The position numbers were made by a program, and so were the translations under genes. A stretch of 64,000 bases of DNA from CAZEHO01 sp964511945 (GTDB lineage Bacteria > Actinomycetota > Acidimicrobiia > Spongiisociales > UBA11373), in contig CAZEHO010000002.1 in NCBI GenBank assembly GCA_964511945.1, positions 124,001 through 188,000 of the forward strand, in the 5' to 3' direction. Below, piece after piece: positions 28,898 through 38,028 of this stretch. Numbering within the stretch: position 1 is the first letter of the stretch; each line of letters opens with the position of its first letter. The notes under the pieces are model-generated. The model did not search any database, was not told the origin of the DNA, and was given only the letters and a program-made list of their open reading frames with translations.

Positions 28898-29683
28898 ATG
28901 GATCTCAAACTCGACGGGAAGCGGGCTCTGGTCGCCGCCGCATCGACCGGACTCGGTTTCAGCATTGCACAGGGGCTTGCGGCCCAGGGGTGCCGGGTAG
29001 CCATCTGCAGCCGCGACGAGGAACATCTCGCCGAGGCCGCCGCCGCGATCGATGAGGCCACCGGCGTGACCGTTGAAACGGCCGTTGTCGACGTGGCCGA
29101 GCCGGGAGCCCAGGCTGCCTGGATCAAGGGGGTCGCCCGGTCGTGGAAGGGGATCGACATCGTGATCCCGAATGCCGGAGGCCCGCCGCCCGGGAAGTTC
29201 GCCGACGTCGGGCCCGACGATTGGGACGCCGCCTACCGGCTCACCCTCCGCTCGGCGCTCGAAGCCGCCGACGCCGCCGGGGCGCACCTCGGGAGGGGCG
29301 GGGCCATGCTCTTCCTGACCTCGGCGTCGGTGCGGCAGCCGGTCGGGACCCTGGCGCTCTCCACCGTGTTCCGGGCCGGGGTCTCGGCCCTGGCCAAGCT
29401 GCTCGCCGATGAGTGGGCGGTCAGTGGGATCAGGGTCAACCAGTTGATTCCGGGCAGGATCGAAACGGACCGCCTGGTCCAGCTCGACGAGGCCGAGGCC
29501 AAGCGGCGCGGCGTCTCCGCTGCCCAGGTGCAAGCCGACATCGAGCGGTCGATCCCGCTCCGCCGCTATGGCGATCCCGACGAGTTCGCCGCTGCCGCGA
29601 TCTTCCTGGTGTCGGACGCGGCCTCGTACATCACCGGGGCGACACTGGCGGTCGACGGAGGGTTGCTGCGCCCGATCGCTTAG
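28898..29683 (+). CDS. Short-chain dehydrogenase/reductase family protein with altered catalytic dyad
   Basis: 261 residues. The Rossmann motif reads AAASTGLGFSIAQGLA, and IPNAGGPPPG matches the NAG motif. The Ser of the triad is in LTSASVRQP, but where the family has Y-x-x-x-K the sequence gives S-T-V-F-R in LALSTVFRAGVSALAK, so both Tyr and Lys are replaced. A known SDR side branch with 'RQP' and 'LSN-x-x-R' has the same change. NAD(P) binding is likely; classical reductase chemistry is doubtful. Ten bases after the SRPBCC-like gene. Confidence 0.75.
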   Translation: MDLKLDGKRALVAAASTGLGFSIAQGLAAQGCRVAICSRDEEHLAEAAAAIDEATGVTVETAVVDVAEPGAQAAWIKGVARSWKGIDIVIPNAGGPPPGKFADVGPDDWDAAYRLTLRSALEAADAAGAHLGRGGAMLFLTSASVRQPVGTLALSTVFRAGVSALAKLLADEWAVSGIRVNQLIPGRIETDRLVQLDEAEAKRRGVSAAQVQADIERSIPLRRYGDPDEFAAAAIFLVSDAASYITGATLAVDGGLLRPIA

Positions 29684-29693
29684 GTGGAGCCGA

Positions 29694-31982
29694 TCAGCCG
29701 GACGGATGTTCGAGGGGCCGTTGCGATGCCTCGGTGTGTCGGCGGGCAAAGTCGATCGCCTCGGTGAGGGTCATCGCGGCATCAGCCTCCGTAGCTTTCA
29801 CCCACGCCGGCCCGAGCAGAGCCCGGCCCTCTGCGATCACCGATTCCCGGAACGAATGATCCGGCCGGGGCACCACCAGGCCGGTCCGGTCGCGTTCCGC
29901 ATCGACGAATCCAACGAGCTTCGCCGCCGGTGCCGCATCGCCTTTCTGAATCAGCGCGATGGCGATGGTGTCGAGGTGCTGCAGGGTCGCACCGTGGCGG
30001 TCGGCCGGGTCGAGAAGCCCGTCGAGCAACTCCAGGGCCCGTTCCGGTTCCCGACGCCGGGCTGCAATGGTTGCCTCCACCGACCTGACCACTGAGGCGA
30101 AGAACTGCCGGTAGTCCCCGAACATGGTCAGATCGATGCTTGCCTCGGCGAGCAGCCGTTCGGCCTCGTTGAGATTTCCCTGGTCGCACGCGAGGCGGGC
30201 CGCCTCGATCTGCGTGTACGCACGGTCACCCGGGTCGAGATCGGAGATGTTGAGATACTCCTGGATCAGGCTCCGCGCGGTGTCGATGTCCCCGCGGCGG
30301 CGGGCGATCGTCGCCGCGCCGGTCAGCAATTCGGGCACGGAGCGGTTCGTGCCGAGGATCTGCCGGACCAAGGGGAGGGCTTCGTTGACCCGGCGCTGCG
30401 CCTCGTCGAAGTTTCCCTGTGCGGTGAGTATGTGAGCCAGCGTCAGCCCGGCGTGGACGACGAGGACTCGATGGTCGACGTCGCGTGCCAGTTCCAGGGA
30501 CTGCCTCGCGGCTTCGGTCGCGGTGTCGTAGCGGCCGACATGGGCCGCCGCCTGGCTGATTCTGAACCAGGCGTGTGCGTCGCTATGGGCATCGAGGTCC
30601 TCGATCCGAGCCATCGACATCGCCCGTTCCATCAGGTTCCAGCGCTCCTGACCCAATGATGACTCGGATTTCCAGAACAGCACCGACGCTGCGGTCGTCG
30701 GATCGTCGGTGTCGTTGAGGACTTCGTCGAGTATTGCGTGACCCTCGGCAACGCGGCCCGATCGGGTGTGGGCGATGGCGACATCGGTCTGGAAGTGGTG
30801 CCGGGCGCGGGGAGTCGGCGCCAACTCGACCCCGATCAGATCCCATTCGAGAGCGTGCTCGGCGTGCCCGGCAGCAAACGCGATCGTTGCTGCGTTGTCG
30901 ATGGCCTGCGCCATCACCGCCGGATCGACGGTGTGGAGGTAGTCGAGAGCCGGCTCCATCCAGCCCTGGGTCAGCTCGAAGCCGACACTTCCCATCTCCA
31001 GCAGGAGCCCGAACCCGCCGCCGAGGATCCGCATGGCGTCCTCCCAGCGACCGGCCTCCAGTGCCCAATCCATCGCAGCCGTGAGATTCGGTAGATCGGG
31101 CCCGGGACTCGGTTCGAGGCTGCGGAACTCCCGGAGTCGATCCCATTGAGTCCGCCGCTCGATCGGACTGATCGGAAAGGCGTGGCGCCAGTAGTCGATG
31201 TGGCGGTGGCGAAGCCGTCCCGTTGCGGCTGCGGTGAGCTGCCGCTCCCCAAACTGCCGAATCGTCTCCAGCATGCGGTACCGGGTCACGGGGCCGTCGG
31301 TGTCGTCGAGGGTGACCAGCGACTTCTCCAGCAGGCTCGTTTGCAGATCGAGCACATCTCCGGCGAGGAGTGGCTCGAACCCGCAGATCGCTTCGGCGGC
31401 CTCCAGCGACCAGGTGCTCGGGAAGAACGCCAGCCTGGAAAACAGCGTCTGCTCGTCGGCGTCGAGGAGCTCCCACGACCACGCGATGGTTGCCTCCATC
31501 GTCGCATGTCGCAGGTCTCCGGTTCGCCGCGTCGTACGCAGCACCGAGAGTTGATCGTGGAGGCGGCCGGCCAGCTCCTCGGGGGAGAGGCCGCGAAGGC
31601 GGGCGGTGGCCAACTCGAGTGCGAGCGGCAATCCGCCGACTAAGCGGCAGATCCCATGAATCGCCGGGACGTGATCCTCCAGCCGCAGCCGCGGCTGCGC
31701 GACGACGGCACGTTCTGTGAACAGCCGAACCGCCTCGGAATCATCGAGCCGATTCGGCTGCGTCGTGTCGGGCACCGGCAGCGGCTCCAGTGCCAGTTTC
31801 GACTCGCCGGGAATCCCCAGCGGCTGCCGGGTGGTCGCCAGGACGTGCACCGAGCCTCTCCGTTCCAGGATCCGGCCGACCAGCGTGGCGGCGGCATCGA
31901 TCACGTGCTCGCAGTTGTCCAACAGCAGCAGGAGCCGGCGATCCGCCAGAGCATCGACCACCTGGTCGCTGATCGGGCGTTC
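29694..31982 (-). pseudogene. AAA/TPR transcriptional-regulator-type protein missing its N-terminal half
   Basis: The frame ends at 29694 and shows family-like sequence from about ISDQVVDALADRRLLLLLDN (near 31970) to the C-terminus: Walker B (LLLLLDNCEH), sensor region VLATTRQPLGIPGES, GGLPLALELATARL, then a ~500-residue TPR array ending in LTEAIDFARRH. In intact relatives a DNA-binding or cyclase domain and the P-loop (GxxGxGKT) precede this; here there is none. At about 31,980 the homology stops and, on the other strand, the C-terminal piece of a related protein begins. The open frame upstream to 32333 only mirrors that piece. Read as a 5'-truncated gene. Confidence 0.7.
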
Positions 31983-32418
31983 GCGTCTCGCCGACGCAGC
32001 TCGCGAGGCGGCGAATCTTCCGGGCGCCTTGATGCTGCCCAGGATGGTTGAGGCCGCCCGGGCCGGTGTCGAGCTTCGTGCCGGCCACCCGGAGCTCGCC
32101 CGAGACCACCTCCTGGGTGCGCTTCCCGAGGTCGCCGAGCTCTCCTGGGATATGGCCACAGGGGTCTTGGACACGGCCGCGATGGCGCTCACGCGACTCG
32201 GGTGGGACCGGCCGGCGGCTCGACTCTTCGGTGCGCTCGACCACCTCCGGGACTCGGCGGGGGCCGTCGTGGAGCCGCCGGATGTCACCATACGGGAGGC
32301 TGCGGTCGACGACACCCGGGCCGCGCTCGGCATTGACTGGGAAGCGGAATACAGCGCCGGTGCCGGTCTGTCGCTCGGAGAGGCCGTCGATTTCGCAGTC
32401 GAGCATCTCTCAGGTTGA
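31981..32418 (+). pseudogene. C-terminal fragment of a second AAA/TPR regulator
   Basis: 146 codons reading SRLADAAREAANLPGALMLP and onward to EAVDFAVEHLSG. It aligns end-to-end with the C-terminus of the neighbouring minus-strand regulator: 'AARLFGALDHLRD' versus 'AAKLVGFVDAERD', and 'LSLGEAVDFAVEHL' versus 'MTLTEAIDFARRHT'. No start or P-loop part is present. Both genes therefore face each other with their 5' ends missing at the same point, as expected from one deletion between a divergent pair. Confidence 0.65.
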
Positions 32419-32449
32419 CCGTTCAGAGCAGGTCGCCGTTCGCACCGAC

Positions 32450-33358
32450 CTATCCCGCCCGGAGGAACTCGGCGCTTGCTGCACCGATCTCGTCCGGGAA
32501 GTCCAGCCAGGGGAGGTGCCCGCTCTCGGCGAGCATCTGCAACTCCGCGTTCGGCATCAAGCCGACCGCGTGCTCCGCCACATCGGGGCCGCCAAACCCG
32601 TCGTCTTCACCCCACAGGAACAGGGTCGGCGTTGCGACGGACTGCAGCATCTCGTCCGGGATCGTGTATTCGGGCCGGAACCCCTTGCGGGTGACGCCCC
32701 GGGCGATCATCGCGACCTCGTTGTGCATCGTGTTCGTGTGCTTCTGGAGGGCGAGGTACCAATCGGAGAAGATCTGTGGGATGCGGCCGGCGTCGAGGCT
32801 GGCCCCGTGACCGATCTGGCGGAGGATGTTGTTGCCCGCCCGCTCGCTCGGCGGCAGCTTGCCGATGAGCCAGCGCACCGGCGGCAATGCCATTCCCTTC
32901 ATGAACGGCGGGGTTTTCATGCCGGGGACGAACGCCGGACAGGCCATCTGCACCATCCGGTTGATCCGGTCGGGCGCGGTTGCGGCGGATGCCAGGGCGA
33001 CGAAGCCGCCGAACGACGAGGCCACGATGTGGGCGCGCTCGATCCCCAGTTGGTCGAGCAACTCCGGGACGAACCTTCGGGCATAGTCGTATGGATCGCC
33101 GGTGAGGACGTAGTCGTCGCTCAGACCCGTTCCCGGGCGGTCGACGATGACGCATCGGAAGCCCTCGAACGCTTGGATGATCGGTGCCCAGGTCGATCCC
33201 GAATTGGGCCCACCGTGGATGAACAACACCGGTGGTCCGTCGCCTGCGATCTGTACGCGAACCTGCACTCCGAAGAGCGGTACCCGGGTTTCCTCGGGCG
33301 TCACCCCAACAAAGCTCCACAGGTTCGCCTCGGCAGCGCGATAAGCCTGCTCGTTCAT
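32450..33358 (-). CDS. Alpha/beta hydrolase
   Basis: 302 residues from ATG 33358. Oxyanion loop LFIHGGPNSGSTW, VDRPGTGLSDD, nucleophile elbow VASSFGGFVAL (Ser in SSFGG), Asp in LWGEDDGFGG and His in AESGHLPWLD. The cap region is about 80 residues and rich in Met/Pro. Similar to haloalkane-dehalogenase/epoxide-hydrolase-like carboxylesterases; substrate unknown. A 49-base gap separates it from the flavoprotein gene upstream on the same strand, so co-transcription is possible. Confidence 0.78.
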   Translation of the reverse strand: MNEQAYRAAEANLWSFVGVTPEETRVPLFGVQVRVQIAGDGPPVLFIHGGPNSGSTWAPIIQAFEGFRCVIVDRPGTGLSDDYVLTGDPYDYARRFVPELLDQLGIERAHIVASSFGGFVALASAATAPDRINRMVQMACPAFVPGMKTPPFMKGMALPPVRWLIGKLPPSERAGNNILRQIGHGASLDAGRIPQIFSDWYLALQKHTNTMHNEVAMIARGVTRKGFRPEYTIPDEMLQSVATPTLFLWGEDDGFGGPDVAEHAVGLMPNAELQMLAESGHLPWLDFPDEIGAASAEFLRAG

Positions 33359-33407
33359 AACCCCTCCCTTCTCCCGGAGCGGCGTCCTGCCGCGCCGAGA
33401 CGCGTAC

Positions 33408-34817
33408 TCAATCGTCGAACATCGGCGGTGTATCCGGATCGAGCACCCGGGTGATGCCGCGCCCGAATGCTCCGAGTGCTTCTCCGACCCCGCCGTAGAA
33501 GGTCGGAAAGGCGTAGATCATGTTGACCAGATCCTCGACCGGGACCCTGGAGCGGATCGCCACGCTGAGCATGCCGAGCACCTCGGCGCCGGAGGGACCG
33601 GCGGCGGCGGCACCGACCAGGACACCGGCATCGCGATCGACGATCAGCTTGATCACCCCTGCGTTGCCGATCCGGTGGAGCCAGCCGCGAAAAGTGGCCG
33701 GTACCTGTTTGACCGCAACGGCCACGTCGAGTCCGCCAGCCCGGGCGTCGGCTTCGGTGAGTCCGACCGAGCCGACTTCGGGATCGGTGAACACCGCTCT
33801 CGGCAGTGTCCGGTAGTCCGCCGGTGGGGGATCGTTCCCGAGGATGTCGCCGACGGCAATGGATGCTTGATAGACGGCGACGTGGGTGAAGAGGCCCTTG
33901 CCGGTTACGTCGCCGATCGCCCAGATCCCGTCTGCGGCTCGGAGACGGTCGTCGACCTCGATGAAGGGCCCGGACCCGTCGATCCCGGCCGCCTCCAATC
34001 CGAGTCCGGCCAGTTCCACTTTGCGGCCGGTGGCCACCAGGAGGTGCTCTGCGGTCAGTTCGCTTCCGTCCTCGAGGTGTGCGATGACCCCTTCGCCTCC
34101 GGCTTCGACGCTTGTGACCGGCCGTCCGGCCTGCACCACGATGCCCTCTGCGGCGAACGCGGCGGCCAGGACTTCCGATACCTCGGGTTCTTCGGCCGGC
34201 AGCAGTCTCGGGCCGGCTTCCACGATGGTCACCACGGAGCCGAACCTGGCGAACACCTGTCCCAACTCGCACCCCACTGCGCCTCCGCCGAGCACGATGA
34301 GCGAGTCGGGCACCTGCTCTGCCGCGATTGCGTCGTGGGTGCTCCAGAAGCCGGTCTCCGTCAGTCCGGGGATCGGCGGGATCACCGGGCTCGAGCCGGT
34401 GGCGAGGACGATGCCGCGCCGGGCGGTGTACGTCTCTCCGTCGACTTCCACGGTCCTCGGCCCGGTCAGCTTGCCCCGGCCCCGCACGAACCGCCCGCCT
34501 TTGCCTTCAAACCGTCCTACCGCAAACGAGTCGTCCCAGCCCCCGGTGACTTCGGCTCGGAGGCGTGCCGCGAGATTCGGCCAATCCGGCGTGATCACAG
34601 CTTCTCCGACCAGGCCATCGGCGCGGCGCACCTCCTGGACCAGGTTGGCGGAGCGGATCATCCACTTCGACGGGATGCATGCCCAGTAGGCACACTCGCC
34701 GCCGACCAATCGCTCTTCGACGCCAATAACGTTGAGCCCGGCGTTGAGGAGCCGCAGGGAGACATCCTCACCGCAAGTTCCAACCCCTACGACGATCACG
34801 TCTGCGGTATCGGTCAT
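33408..34817 (-). CDS. Class I pyridine nucleotide-disulfide oxidoreductase (mercuric reductase/Lpd-like)
   Basis: 469 residues from ATG 34817 with GAAGAAGG upstream; a TTG at 34832 overlaps the stop of the upstream gene. FAD motif VVGVGTCGEDVSL, redox pair GGECAYWACIPSK (C-x4-C), NAD(P) motif LGGGAVGCELGQVFARFG and VWAIGD-type flavin motif. The C-terminal interface normally carries H-P-x-x-x-E; here it reads YAFPTFYGG, so the proton-shuttle His is Phe. Such proteins reduce targets other than lipoamide. Coupled with the cyclase-ATPase gene upstream. Confidence 0.8.
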   Translation of the reverse strand: MTDTADVIVVGVGTCGEDVSLRLLNAGLNVIGVEERLVGGECAYWACIPSKWMIRSANLVQEVRRADGLVGEAVITPDWPNLAARLRAEVTGGWDDSFAVGRFEGKGGRFVRGRGKLTGPRTVEVDGETYTARRGIVLATGSSPVIPPIPGLTETGFWSTHDAIAAEQVPDSLIVLGGGAVGCELGQVFARFGSVVTIVEAGPRLLPAEEPEVSEVLAAAFAAEGIVVQAGRPVTSVEAGGEGVIAHLEDGSELTAEHLLVATGRKVELAGLGLEAAGIDGSGPFIEVDDRLRAADGIWAIGDVTGKGLFTHVAVYQASIAVGDILGNDPPPADYRTLPRAVFTDPEVGSVGLTEADARAGGLDVAVAVKQVPATFRGWLHRIGNAGVIKLIVDRDAGVLVGAAAAGPSGAEVLGMLSVAIRSRVPVEDLVNMIYAFPTFYGGVGEALGAFGRGITRVLDPDTPPMFDD

Positions 34818-34828
34818 CGCGCCCTTCT

Positions 34829-37800
34829 TCAATTGGTGGGAACGGGGTCGGGACGGATCCCCAACTCGGTGAAGATCCGTTCGGCCTCCCGAAAATGCTC
34901 CTGCGCCCGATCGGAGAACCCGACGGCCTCCAGTGCCTGGGCGAAGGCATGATGGGCCCGGGCCTCGCTGGGACGACCGCCGTATTCGCCGAAGAGATCC
35001 AGCGCCCGCTCGAAGTCCTCGAATGCGGCCTGGGTACTGCCCTCCGCCGCAACCGCCACGGCCCGGTGCAGGCGAACCATGGCCTCGCCGCTGCGGCTGC
35101 CGGATGCCACGGCCGCCTCCAGGGGTTCGGCGAACCCTGCGGGATCCAGATCACCCTGGCGTGCCTTGGCGGCCGCCAGCCAGGCTTGCCCCAGCGCTTC
35201 GTAGCCGCCGGCGTTGCAGTATTCGGCCAGCCCGGTGCTGGTCTCCAGGTGCGCGATGGCGTCGTTCACCTCGCCGAGCCGCAGCTTCTGATCGGCCACC
35301 ATGAAGTTGCCGGCGAGTGTGCAGAACGTGTTGCCTACCGCCTCGGCTCCTTCGAGACCTCTGCGGGTATGGACCAGGGCGTCCTCGAGATCTCCCCGTT
35401 CGGCAGCGATCCGGCCGCGGATGAGGTCGGCGTCGGCTCGGGCGTTCGGATCGCCGCTGCGATCCGCCAGGTCGGTCGCCCGGTCGATGGCCGCCTCGGC
35501 TTCGTCGAAGCTGCCGATCGTCGCCAGCGAGTCGGCGAGGAACGAAGCGTGGAGTGATGCCTCGGCTAGCCGCCCGGCTTCCTCGAGGCCGTCCACCGCG
35601 TCGCCGAGCGGTTGCATGGAATCGGCGTACCGGTCGGCGCTGCGCATCGTCATTCCCATGGTTCCGTGCAGCAGGGCGCGAACTCCGGGATCCGTGAGCC
35701 GAGGGACCAGGGCATAACCGGCCTCGAGCTGCTCGCGATACGCGGCGCTGCCGTAGCCCTCGCCCTGCATTCCCCGTATCGCCAGCAGTAGGACATACAC
35801 GGCTGCAAGCCGGTCGGCATCGTCGAGCTCCTGGGCCAGGGGCAGCGCCGCTTCGAGGCCGGCGATGGCTTGAGGGCCGGGGGTGAAGGCGAGACCATTG
35901 CGGGCGCGGCCCAGTGCCGCATCCACCACGATCGCCGGATCGGGGTCGTCGATCTTGGCGAGAAGGTCGATCGCATGTGCGAAGAAGCCGTTGGCTTCGG
36001 TGCGGGCGGCCCGGGCTGTGGCCAACTGCCCCGCCGTCATTACGTAGTCGATTGCGGCTTCGGTGTTTCCGGCCTCGGCATGGTGGCGGGCGAGGGCAGG
36101 GGAGAGATCATCCAACCGATCTGGATGGAGCCGCTCGATGGCGGCGGCAACGTCGGCGTGGAGCTGCCTGCGTTCTCGCTTCAGCAAGCCGCCGTAGATG
36201 ACGTCGTGGATGAGGGCGTGCCGGAACGAGAACTCCAGCTCCGGATGGGTTGCGGTCAGCTGGACCATCCCGTGCGATTCGAGTTCGGCGATGTCGGGAT
36301 GCAGGGTCGCTCCCCGGCTTGGCTCGGGGAGAGGATGAACGGCCTCCAGGAGCGAAGCGGGGAACTGTCTCCCGATGACCGCTGCGACCCGGCCGGCCCT
36401 GCGCACTTCTTCCGGGAGCAGGTCGACCCGTGAGGCGAGCAGCCCCTGGAGGGTTTCGGGTACCTCGATCGCCCCAATCCCGGAAGCGGCGACCCAGCGA
36501 CCGTCCCGATGCTCGACCAGGCCGCGCTCGACCAGCATCCTGACGACTTCCTCCAGGAAGAACGGGTTCCCCTCGGCCTTGTCCAGGACCTTCTGGCGCA
36601 AGGTGGGGGGCAGTGAGTCGATCTCGAGGAGATTGGCCACCAGCGTCCGGCTCTCGGCTTCGGGAAGCGAGCCGAGCAAGATCTCGGTGAGCGATTCGGC
36701 GAGGACCCGGCGGGCGCTGGCGAGGAACTCCCACCCATTCGACGAGCGGTCGGGTCGCATCACGAGGAGCAGCAGGACCGGGGTTGCCGGAGCCCGATCG
36801 AGCAGTCCCGACATCAGTTCGACCGACGAGGCATCGGCCCAGTGCACGTCCTCGCAGACGAGCACAACCGGACGATGGTCGGCGGCCACTGCGGCCACAA
36901 GGCCGTACAGGGCCTCGGCATACTCGGAATGAACTGCAGCGGGATCGGCATCGACCGAATCGGCCTCGATGCCGATCAGCCGGAGCAGCGGCCCCACCGT
37001 GTGCGGCACGCCGGCGTCGGCGGCGAGTGCGTCGATGGCTTTGCGGATGACGTCGGGATCATCGGACGACGTCACTCCGGCGAGCGACCGGACCAGCGAA
37101 GCCACGAGGTGATACGGCAATTCGGCGTCATATGGCACGCAGCGCCCCACGGCCCAGCGGGCGGTGTCCGAGAGCTGCACCCGGGCACCGAGTTCCTCGG
37201 TGAGGCGGCTCTTGCCGACCCCCGGCTCACCGATCACCGCGGCCACCCGGCCTGTCCCCGCAGCGGCGGCCACCACCAGTGCGTCGAGCCGTTCGAGCTC
37301 GGCGTCGCGACCCACCATCGGGCTGGTCAGGCCCGACACGCCGCGGCGGCGCTCATCGGACTCGGCGACGGTCAGGACCTCGAAGACGCCGACCTGTTCG
37401 GTCTTGCCCTTGAGATCTACGGGTCCGAGCTCCCGGACTTCGACGTCGTTGGTCACCAGCCGATACGTGCGGTCGGAGATGACCACGGTGCCCGGATCGG
37501 CAAGGCTCTGGAGGCGAGCTGCGACGTTCGCCGCATCGCCGAGGGCGGAGTACACGTTCAGGGCTCCGGCATCGATGCCACCGACTACCACCAGGCCGGT
37601 GTTGATCCCGACCCTCACGCTGAGGTTGGGTCCGTCGGGTCCGGTTGTCATTCCGCAGACCGAATCGACGATGTCGACTCCGGCCCGAATGGCCCGGTAG
37701 GGGTCGTCCTCGTGCGCCTCGGGAGCGCCGAACAACGCCAGGATCGAATCACCGGCGAACTGCACGACGGTTCCCCCGTAGCGTTCGACGCAGCGAGCCA

Positions 37801-37948
37801 TCGAGGAGATCGCCTCGTTGACGATGTCGCCCCAGTCCTCCGGGTCCATCGACTCGGCAAGCGTCGTCGAGTCGACGACGTCGCAGAACAGCAAGGTGAC
37901 GATCCGGCGCTCTGCTCCGGCTGATCGATTCGGCTGATCTGATGTCAT
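34829..37948 (-). CDS. Adenylate/guanylate cyclase-AAA ATPase-TPR regulator
   Basis: 1039 residues from ATG 37948. Residues ~15-190 form a class III cyclase domain with metal Asp residues in LLFCDVVDSTTLAE and VQFAGDSILALFG. Residues ~215-560 are an AAA/STAND ATPase with Walker A VIGEPGVGKSRL and Walker B VVLVCEDVHWAD. The remaining ~450 residues are helical TPR-like repeats. Such three-part proteins are common in actinobacteria and are thought to couple a signal sensed by the TPR/STAND part to cyclic-nucleotide production or to act as regulators. No membrane segment. It lies upstream of the disulfide-reductase-like gene and divergent from the halogenase. Confidence 0.85.
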   Translation of the reverse strand: MTSDQPNRSAGAERRIVTLLFCDVVDSTTLAESMDPEDWGDIVNEAISSMARCVERYGGTVVQFAGDSILALFGAPEAHEDDPYRAIRAGVDIVDSVCGMTTGPDGPNLSVRVGINTGLVVVGGIDAGALNVYSALGDAANVAARLQSLADPGTVVISDRTYRLVTNDVEVRELGPVDLKGKTEQVGVFEVLTVAESDERRRGVSGLTSPMVGRDAELERLDALVVAAAAGTGRVAAVIGEPGVGKSRLTEELGARVQLSDTARWAVGRCVPYDAELPYHLVASLVRSLAGVTSSDDPDVIRKAIDALAADAGVPHTVGPLLRLIGIEADSVDADPAAVHSEYAEALYGLVAAVAADHRPVVLVCEDVHWADASSVELMSGLLDRAPATPVLLLLVMRPDRSSNGWEFLASARRVLAESLTEILLGSLPEAESRTLVANLLEIDSLPPTLRQKVLDKAEGNPFFLEEVVRMLVERGLVEHRDGRWVAASGIGAIEVPETLQGLLASRVDLLPEEVRRAGRVAAVIGRQFPASLLEAVHPLPEPSRGATLHPDIAELESHGMVQLTATHPELEFSFRHALIHDVIYGGLLKRERRQLHADVAAAIERLHPDRLDDLSPALARHHAEAGNTEAAIDYVMTAGQLATARAARTEANGFFAHAIDLLAKIDDPDPAIVVDAALGRARNGLAFTPGPQAIAGLEAALPLAQELDDADRLAAVYVLLLAIRGMQGEGYGSAAYREQLEAGYALVPRLTDPGVRALLHGTMGMTMRSADRYADSMQPLGDAVDGLEEAGRLAEASLHASFLADSLATIGSFDEAEAAIDRATDLADRSGDPNARADADLIRGRIAAERGDLEDALVHTRRGLEGAEAVGNTFCTLAGNFMVADQKLRLGEVNDAIAHLETSTGLAEYCNAGGYEALGQAWLAAAKARQGDLDPAGFAEPLEAAVASGSRSGEAMVRLHRAVAVAAEGSTQAAFEDFERALDLFGEYGGRPSEARAHHAFAQALEAVGFSDRAQEHFREAERIFTELGIRPDPVPTN

Positions 37949-38028
37949 AACCGCCGCTTGGACTGGGCGCCGCAGAATGTACCCGAATCATCCGCGTACC
38001 GCTGGAAATCGGCTGCGAGACTGACCCG

